NCBI RefSeq assembly: GCF_000495475.1
Contig: NZ_ASGZ01000012.1
Span: 1 to 58,425, forward strand
Length of the DNA: 58,425 nt
Origin: Candidatus Halobonum tyrrellensis G22
GTDB taxonomy: Archaea; Halobacteriota; Halobacteria; Halobacteriales; Haloferacaceae
Direction of reading: 5' to 3'
A program made the translations under genes and the position numbers. The stretch's first letter is position 1, and each line of letters starts with the position of its first letter. The notes under the pieces were generated by a model. The model ran no database searches and was not told the DNA's origin. It saw nothing but the letters and a program-made list of their open reading frames with translations. Of the stretch, positions 53,033-58,425 are shown in pieces.

Positions 53033-55129
53033 TTGTTCGTCCGAGCGAACTCACCGGCCGATGGAGGCGCTGGGGGGTGGAGTCGACTGATCGCGTTCTC
53101 CGACGTCGGGGGGGACCTGGTGGTGCGCGACGACATCGAGGACGCCGTCCTCCGACTCGACGCCGACGGGCCGCGCGCGTCGGCGTCCGCCGACGCGTTC
53201 ACCTTCCCGGTCGAGTCGGCGTGCCGCGTGCGGACCGACCGGGTGGCGTTCTACCAGTCGTTCGTGCTCTGCGTCCACGAGGGGGGTGACCTCGTCGAGA
53301 CGACGGCGCCCGACGAGACGGTCGACCTCGGCCCGGGCACGTACGAGTTCCAGGTCACCGCCGCGCCGATGAAGCTCTACCTCCGCGCGGAGGGGCCGCT
53401 CCGGGTGGTCGACGACGGCCGGCGGACCGAACTGTCGTTCGACGGCGACCGCGACGTCTCTGTCGGCGCGCGGTCGTTCCACATCCGGCCGGCGGGCACC
53501 GTCACCGTCCCCGAGACGCCGCGGGGGCTGATGCGCGCGGTGTCGACGTTCGGGTCGGCGCTCGCGACCACCTCGCCCGAGCGGTCGTTCCCCACCCTCC
53601 GCGGGCACCCGCCGCTGGTCGCGTTCGGCGACGAGGTGGCGGTCCCCGAGTTCGCCGAGCCACCCGACACCGGCGTCGAGGTGGTCGTCCCCGACCGCTG
53701 GAACGACGTGTACACGGTCGCGACGCTCGCGTACTACCTCGGCGCGACCGTGGTTCCGGGCGACGAGCCGGCGGTGTGCGCCGCCGGGCGGTCGTACCCG
53801 CTCGACGCCGACCCGCTGTTCGAGTCGGTCCAGCGGCTGCTCGAACACGCGTTCCTGCTCGACTGTGTCGTCCGGACCGAGGGCTTTTACGACGTCGACC
53901 TCCACGAACGGGCGGCCGTCGAGCGCCGGGTCGACATCGACCCCGAGCGGCTGTACGACCTGCCGCTCGACGAACGGCTGGCGGCGTACTTCGACGTGCC
54001 GGTCGACCCGCTGTCGGACTTAGTGGGGTGGCACCTGACGGCCGACGTGGAGCCAACCCCCGAGAGCGCCGAACTCCTCCCGTTCGTGGTCAACGACATG
54101 GCGTCGGTCCGCGACCCGTCGACGGTCGACCACGGCGACTCCGCGGCGGGCGACGACTCGATCGAGTCGTTCTTCCGCGCGGGGTCGGACGCCGACGGCG
54201 GCGCGGGCGCGAACGAACGCGTCGTCTCGCCCGCGCGGACGGACACCTCCGGACACGTCTGGGTCGGCGACGGCTACCCAACCGGCGCGTCCAAACCGAC
54301 GGTCGACGCCTACCGCCACCGCCTCGACCAGCGGGCGTCCGACTCGGCCGTCATCGACGTGACCGTGGTCTGTAACGAGGCGTCGATGCGCGAGGAGACC
54401 GAACGGCTGTACGGCTTCCGCGACCACCTGGAGTTCGACATCGACGTCGAACTCGACCGCTCGACCGACGAGTTGCGCGCGCTACTCGCGGAGGAGCACG
54501 ACCTGTTCCACTTCGTCGGCCACGTCGACCCCGAGGGGATGAAGTGCCCCGACGGCCACCTCGACCTCCACACGCTGGAGTCGACCGGGGCGAAGGCGTT
54601 CTTCCTCAACGCGTGTTCGTCGTACGACCAGGGGATGCAACTCGTCCGCGCGGGCGCCATCGGCGGGCTGGTGACGACCAGCGACGTGGGCAACATCATG
54701 GCGACCAACGTCGGGCGGACGATGGCGCGGCTACTCGACTACGGGTTCGACCTCCACGGCGTCCTCGACGTGGCCAAGCGGGTCCACGTCGTCGGCGGGT
54801 CGTACTCGGTGGTGGGCGACGCCGGGGTGACGCTGTGTCAGGCCAACAGCGGGACGCCGACGGCCCTCGTCGTGAACACGCACGACCAACCCGCTCCCGA
54901 CGTAGTCGAGTTCGACCACGCCGTGTACACCACTCGGAACTTCGGGGTCGGGAGCCTCCTCGCCGACTGGTTCGAGGAGGACGGCACCCAGTACGTCGTC
55001 GGCGGGGTCACGCCGCACCACCGGGTCTCTCGGGAACAGTTCGAGGAGGTCTCCGAAGGACGACGGTACCCGCTTCTCGTCGATTTAGAACTCCGCTGGT
55101 CGGACGAACTCGACTTCGACTCGCTGTGA
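53033..55129 (+). CDS. CHAT-like (caspase-like) protein of haloarchaea, start uncertain
   Basis: 698 aa if read from TTG 53033. The first 450 residues contain beta-rich material (TFPVESACRVRTDRVAFYQ, TAAPMKLYLRAEGPLRV) and an alpha-rich middle with RLLEHAFLLDCVVRTEGFYDVDL. From about residue 440 the fold is CHAT-like: H493-F-V-G-H497 and, after a strand, FFLNAC528SSYDQG and GAIGGLVTTSDV, the order of the His-Cys protease dyad; FFLNACSS replaces the usual LSAC.T. Other starts exist (GTG 53120, 53123), and ATG 53061 at the best TATA distance is out of frame beside a G6 run. It abuts a 43-aa gene on the other strand. No TPR or NACHT domain is seen. Confidence 0.75.
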   Translation: MFVRANSPADGGAGGWSRLIAFSDVGGDLVVRDDIEDAVLRLDADGPRASASADAFTFPVESACRVRTDRVAFYQSFVLCVHEGGDLVETTAPDETVDLGPGTYEFQVTAAPMKLYLRAEGPLRVVDDGRRTELSFDGDRDVSVGARSFHIRPAGTVTVPETPRGLMRAVSTFGSALATTSPERSFPTLRGHPPLVAFGDEVAVPEFAEPPDTGVEVVVPDRWNDVYTVATLAYYLGATVVPGDEPAVCAAGRSYPLDADPLFESVQRLLEHAFLLDCVVRTEGFYDVDLHERAAVERRVDIDPERLYDLPLDERLAAYFDVPVDPLSDLVGWHLTADVEPTPESAELLPFVVNDMASVRDPSTVDHGDSAAGDDSIESFFRAGSDADGGAGANERVVSPARTDTSGHVWVGDGYPTGASKPTVDAYRHRLDQRASDSAVIDVTVVCNEASMREETERLYGFRDHLEFDIDVELDRSTDELRALLAEEHDLFHFVGHVDPEGMKCPDGHLDLHTLESTGAKAFFLNACSSYDQGMQLVRAGAIGGLVTTSDVGNIMATNVGRTMARLLDYGFDLHGVLDVAKRVHVVGGSYSVVGDAGVTLCQANSGTPTALVVNTHDQPAPDVVEFDHAVYTTRNFGVGSLLADWFEEDGTQYVVGGVTPHHRVSREQFEEVSEGRRYPLLVDLELRWSDELDFDSL

Positions 55130-55261
55130 TTACGGGCCGTTGTTGGCGCTGGCGATCGCCGCCGCGTTACTCGCGCTCGCGAGTAGCATGCACATCGTGA
55201 ACACGATACCGCAGGCCTTCGGGTGCTCCGCGAGGTACGCCTTGATGGGGTTGTCTGACAT
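55130..55261 (-). CDS. 43-aa hydrophobic peptide, conserved haloarchaeal type
   Basis: Translation: MSDNPIKAYLAEHPKACGIV at 1-20, a hydrophobic stretch with FTMCMLLASASNAAAIASA, and the end NNGP. I recall similar haloarchaeal peptides of 40-45 residues with an AEYLAEHPR-like N terminus, a short helix and a GP end, but I cannot name the family with certainty. ATG 55261 to TAA 55130; the last base touches the CHAT-like gene's stop on the opposite strand. Could be a membrane-active peptide, a protease substrate, or a lipid-anchored factor; nothing is proven. Confidence 0.7.
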   Translation of the reverse strand: MSDNPIKAYLAEHPKACGIVFTMCMLLASASNAAAIASANNGP

Positions 55262-55322
55262 CGCATTCGTTTCAGAGTAGCATAGGAAGAAAGTTACACG
55301 CCTCCTACGCCGACCCGGGCCG

Positions 55323-55345
55323 CGAGGTACGTACGTACTACCTCG
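55323..55345. promoter_or_regulatory. Inverted repeat upstream of the 43-aa gene
   Basis: Arms CGAGGTA (55323-55329) and TACCTCG (55339-55345) around a CGTACGTAC core. About 62-84 bp upstream of ATG 55261 on its strand, and downstream of the trkH stop at 55494. Either an operator or a trkH terminator stem. A second repeated element, ACCGGTAAGAAACCGGT, lies at about 55460-55477. Confidence 0.45.
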
Positions 55346-55493
55346 TTGCCGGATCGAGACCGTCCGAGTTCACAGTGGATGGGGTCGGTACGCACGTCGA
55401 CGACCGACCGGGAGAGGATCGCCCTACGGCGCCGGGGTAGGGAGCGGTATCGACTGCCTGACCGGTAAGAAACCGGTACCTACGGGCGTGCGG

Positions 55494-57173
55494 TTACGGG
55501 TCCATCCCGAACAGCAGCGACCGGAGGAAGACGAGCACCGGGATGATCTCCAGCCGGCCGACCCACATGTTGAGCAGGAACATCCCCTCCGCGAGCGACG
55601 GCATCCCGGGGCCGGTGATCCCCGTCGAGAGCCCGACGTTCCCCTGTGCGGACGCGACTTCGAACAGCACGTCGGCGTACGTGAACCCCGGACCCGCGAG
55701 GTCGACGAGCACGAGCGACGCCGCCCCGAGCACGCCCAGCCACAGCAGGGTCACGATCGACGCCTCGGCGAACTCCCGGTCCATCTCCTCGCGGTCGAGC
55801 GTCCGGCCGCCGAACCGTACGTTCACGACGGCGTTCCCGGGGAGGAACACCCGACCGATCTGCCAGCGGATCCCCCGACCGACGGTGTACGCGCGGACGA
55901 TCTTGATCCCGCCGACGGTCGACCCGGCGGCGCCGCCGATCACCATCGCGCCCGAGACGATCACCTTCCCGCCCGCGCTCCAGTCGCCGATCGGCGCCGA
56001 CTGGAAGCCGGTACACGACAGCGCGCTCACGAACTGGAAGGCGGAGTCGCGGAACGCGTCGGCGCGGGCCGCACCGACGACGGGGCCGAGACCCAGCCAC
56101 CCGGTCGGAGTGAACGCGTCCGCGGCCGTCGCGACGGTGGCGGCGTTCTGCGCCGCGAGCACGGCCGTCCCGACCGCGAACAGGGTGAACAGCCACCGGG
56201 TCTGGAGGTCCTCGTACAGCGACGAGAGGTCCCGCTCGCGGAGGACGACGTAGTGGACCGGGAACGCGATCGCCCCCAGCGCCATCACGGGGAGGAGCAC
56301 CCCCTCGATCAGCGGCGAGTCGTACGTCGCGATCGAGTTGTCGGTCACGGAGAACCCGCCGGTCGACAGCCCGGTCATGGCGTGGTTGAGCGCCTGCCAA
56401 CCCACCTCCCAGAGCGGCAGTCGCGAGCCGTAGTCGCTGAGCGAGATCGCGACGAACAGCACCGCCACCGACAGCGCGGTGTAGCCGAGGAAGATCTTCC
56501 ACACCGTCCGGACCGTCGAAATCACGCTCGGGTGGATGCGCTCCTCGCGGGCCTCGCCGCGGTAGAGCGCGTAGCTCCCGCTCCCCGGCCGGGCGAGGAT
56601 GGAGACGGTGAGCACGATCACGCCGACGCCGCCGACCCACTGGATGAACGACCGCCACCACTGGAACGCGTGCGGCAGCGACGGCTCGTGGATCGCCATC
56701 GTGAGCCCCGACCCGGTCCACCCGGACATCGACTCGAACAGCGCGTGTAGCGGGTTCCGGAAGTAGACCAGCGACGACTGCGAGGTGACGCCTCCGACCG
56801 TCGCCGCCTCCCAATCGGCGCCCGCCGGCACGAACGTCGCCATCACCTCGGCGGGGGTGAGATACGCGGCGAAGAGGAACGGGAGCGCGCCGAACATCGC
56901 GGTCGTGAGCCAGCCAGCCGCGGCGATCACCATCCCGTGTTTCATCTCGGGGTTGGACGCGTCGGCGAACCGCCGCCGCACGCCGAAGCCGACGGCGACC
57001 GTGAGCCCGCCCGCGAGCAGGAACGCCAGCGCCGGATACCACTCGCGGAAGGCGAGCGCGACGGCGGCCGAGCCCGTCATCATCGTCGCCTGCATCACCA
57101 GGAGCGACCCGACGTCGCGCGCGACGGTCGCGGCGTGACTCGTCACTCTAGCGAGACGTGACCCGCGGACCAT
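55494..57173 (-). CDS. trkH: Second TrkH family potassium uptake protein
   Basis: 559 aa, separate subfamily from the 51368 copy. Filter segments: ESMSGWTGSGLTMAI, HAMTGLSTGGFSVTD, SALSCTGFQSAP and ASAQGNVGLSTGI; the first filter WTGSG lacks the TTTG seen in the other copy. N-terminal helices VGSLLVMQATMMTGSAAVAL and LAFLLAGGLTVAVGF. Lies downstream of its own trkA (11 bp gap). Confidence 0.93.
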   Translation of the reverse strand: MVRGSRLARVTSHAATVARDVGSLLVMQATMMTGSAAVALAFREWYPALAFLLAGGLTVAVGFGVRRRFADASNPEMKHGMVIAAAGWLTTAMFGALPFLFAAYLTPAEVMATFVPAGADWEAATVGGVTSQSSLVYFRNPLHALFESMSGWTGSGLTMAIHEPSLPHAFQWWRSFIQWVGGVGVIVLTVSILARPGSGSYALYRGEAREERIHPSVISTVRTVWKIFLGYTALSVAVLFVAISLSDYGSRLPLWEVGWQALNHAMTGLSTGGFSVTDNSIATYDSPLIEGVLLPVMALGAIAFPVHYVVLRERDLSSLYEDLQTRWLFTLFAVGTAVLAAQNAATVATAADAFTPTGWLGLGPVVGAARADAFRDSAFQFVSALSCTGFQSAPIGDWSAGGKVIVSGAMVIGGAAGSTVGGIKIVRAYTVGRGIRWQIGRVFLPGNAVVNVRFGGRTLDREEMDREFAEASIVTLLWLGVLGAASLVLVDLAGPGFTYADVLFEVASAQGNVGLSTGITGPGMPSLAEGMFLLNMWVGRLEIIPVLVFLRSLLFGMDP

Positions 57174-57183
57174 CGACGCGGGA

Positions 57184-57915
57184 TCACTCCCCGCCGTCGG
57201 CGTGGCTGTCGAGTCGGTGGGGTACCTCGCCCGCCGCGTGGTCCTCGTAGTGGCCGAACACGTCGGTCACCTCGGGGGTCGCCCCCTGCCCGCAGTAGAC
57301 GGTACAGAGATCGCCCGCCTCCATCCGCGTCGACCCCCGCGGGGTTATGGGGTCGTTCGCGCCGGACCGTTCGATGGCGACCACGAGCAGGTCCCGACCG
57401 ATCAGCCCCTCGTCGGTCGCCTCCTGTATCGTCTTGCCGGCGATGGGGGCCTCGTCGCCGATCCGGATCTCGAACACCTCGGCGTGCTCGCCGATCCGCA
57501 TGAAGTCGACGATCGAGGGGCGCTTGACCGCGCGGTAGAGGTACTCCGCGATCAGCCGCTGGGGGTTCTCCATCGTGTTCACACCGATCCGGCGGAACAG
57601 GCCCATGTGCTCCTCGTCGTGGACCACCGAGACGATGTTGGGCACGTCGAGTTCCTGTGCGAGCAGACAGACCATCACGTTGGTCGCGTCGTGGTCGGTC
57701 GTCGAGATCAGCGCGTCCGCCCGGTCGGCGCCGGCGTCCTCCAACACCTCCTTGGAGGTGGCGTCGTCGTTGACCACGAGACAGTCGAACCTGCCGGCCG
57801 CCCGCTCGGCCTTCTCCGGGTCGCGTTCGATGACGACCACCTCGTTACCCCCGACGGTCGCCATCTCGGTCAGGGGGGTGCCGATGTTGCCTCCCCCGAC
57901 GATGACCAGGTACAT
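57184..57915 (-). CDS. trkA: Second TrkA family protein, single-lobed
   Basis: 243 aa from ATG 57915 (GTG 57939 adds eight residues). One RCK_N (MYLVIVGGGNIGTPLTEM, VVVIERDPEKAE, ISTTDHDATNVMVCLLA) plus one TrkA_C (FEIRIGDEAPIAGKTIQEA to VYCGQG). About half the size of the other TrkA, so it must assemble as more subunits. TAGTTTTTCG about 25-35 bp upstream on its strand is the promoter. Operon with trkH. Confidence 0.92.
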   Translation of the reverse strand: MYLVIVGGGNIGTPLTEMATVGGNEVVVIERDPEKAERAAGRFDCLVVNDDATSKEVLEDAGADRADALISTTDHDATNVMVCLLAQELDVPNIVSVVHDEEHMGLFRRIGVNTMENPQRLIAEYLYRAVKRPSIVDFMRIGEHAEVFEIRIGDEAPIAGKTIQEATDEGLIGRDLLVVAIERSGANDPITPRGSTRMEAGDLCTVYCGQGATPEVTDVFGHYEDHAAGEVPHRLDSHADGGE

Positions 57916-58050
57916 GTAATCGGGGTCGAACGTGCGCACTCGAAAAACTACCGTTCCGCCGACGACGAGGCGACGCGGCGGTCGCGTGGGGACGACGCGG
58001 TAGTCGCGTGGGGACGACGCGACGGCCGTACGGCCGACGCCCTCCCGACG

Positions 58051-58425
58051 CTACTCCTCGACCGCGCTCGCGGCGCGGATCACGGTCTCCTCGCCGAACG
58101 CCGGCCCGACGAACTGCATCCCGACCGGTAGCCCCGCGCTCTCGCCCGCGGGCACCGAGACGGCGGGGAGGTTGGCGAGGTTGACCGGCACCGTGTTGGC
58201 GTCCATCAGGTACAACGACAGCGGGTCGTCGAGGCTCTCGCCGCGTTCGGGCGGCAAAACGGGCATCGTGGGCGTCGCGAGCACGTCCGCCGACTCGAAC
58301 GCGCCCTCGAAGTCGCGTTTCACCCACGCGCGGGCGTCCTGCGCCTTCTTGTAGTACTTGTCGTGATAGCCCGCAGACAGCGCGTACGTCCCGAGGAGCA
58401 CCCGGCGTTTGACCTCCGCGCCGAA
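58051..58425 (-). CDS. gatA: Amidase / Glu-tRNA(Gln) amidotransferase subunit A, C-terminal part
   Basis: The last 125 residues: FGAEVKRRVLLGTYALSAG at the window edge, then YYDKYY-like YHDKYYKKAQDARAW, DVLATPTMPVLPP, NTVPVNLANLPAVSVPAG and LPVGMQFVGPAFGEETVIR. The block order and LMDANTVPVNLANLPA favour GatA, which makes glutaminyl- or asparaginyl-tRNA by amidation. The catalytic Ser-Ser-Lys region and the start lie outside the window. Confidence 0.85.
   Translation of the reverse strand, partial: FGAEVKRRVLLGTYALSAGYHDKYYKKAQDARAWVKRDFEGAFESADVLATPTMPVLPPERGESLDDPLSLYLMDANTVPVNLANLPAVSVPAGESAGLPVGMQFVGPAFGEETVIRAASAVEE

Noticed and set aside
53061-53090. Short ORF MEALGGGVD as a real peptide gene
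   Set aside because: Ends after nine codons; more likely the gene's true start affected by an indel, or chance.

Overview
The window is chromosomal DNA from a high-GC haloarchaeon (class Halobacteria). The evidence is about 70% G+C with strong third-position GC bias, very acidic proteins, GTG starts, ATGA/GTGA gene overlaps, TATA-like elements 25-32 bp upstream of leaderless starts, and lineage-typical genes: a FolC-FolP fusion, a PurN-AICAR transformylase fusion, GfcR, Asp-liganded glucose dehydrogenase, RNase P proteins beside psmA, and Tat-dependent lipoproteins. I see no IS element, prophage, CRISPR array, rRNA or tRNA.

Layout. 1-3.5 kb: end of a lysine operon (lysA, cut by the window edge; dapF; dapE). 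3.5-4.8 kb: an NRDE protein and a winged-helix regulator. 5.1-8.3 kb: divergent purine genes purB and purN-purH around a palindromic control region, followed by a cluster of hairpins and a UspA gene under an inverted-repeat operator candidate. 9.2-14.4 kb: folCP, rnp3, a methyltransferase, rnp2 and psmA. 14.6-16.3 kb: glucose dehydrogenase plus its likely regulator gfcR. 16.4-18.3 kb: glutaredoxin, a conserved unknown, and a damaged regulator/membrane-protein pair. 18.7-20.8 kb: two tandem CysD-like ATP pyrophosphatases. 20.9-24.6 kb: M48 protease, Dph6, sugar nucleotidyltransferase, small regulator and small membrane protein. 24.7-31.5 kb: a complete peptide ABC importer. 31.5-34.9 kb: small membrane/unknown genes and hpt. 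35.1-41.5 kb: a complete seven-gene Mrp Na+/H+ antiporter operon. 41.5-49.9 kb: CoaBC, an ABC exporter, a glycosyltransferase, an iron-regulated binding protein, and a small SRPBCC/epimerase/DUF4166 group. 49.9-57.9 kb: two Trk K+ uptake modules facing each other with a CHAT-like (caspase-like) protein and a 43-aa hydrophobic peptide between them. The window ends in gatA.

Themes. Many genes serve ion and osmotic physiology (Mrp for Na+, two TrkA/TrkH sets for K+). The most unusual item is the tail-to-tail CHAT-like protein and tiny membrane peptide at 53.0-55.3 kb, the latter too short for ordinary ORF calling. Other items worth checking are the paired DtxR/SirR-type iron boxes at 47.5 kb, the operator candidates at 6.6 and 8.5 kb, the hairpin cluster at 8.3 kb, and a pair of genes at 17.6-18.3 kb whose shared stop/start codon appears to have been lost by one base change.
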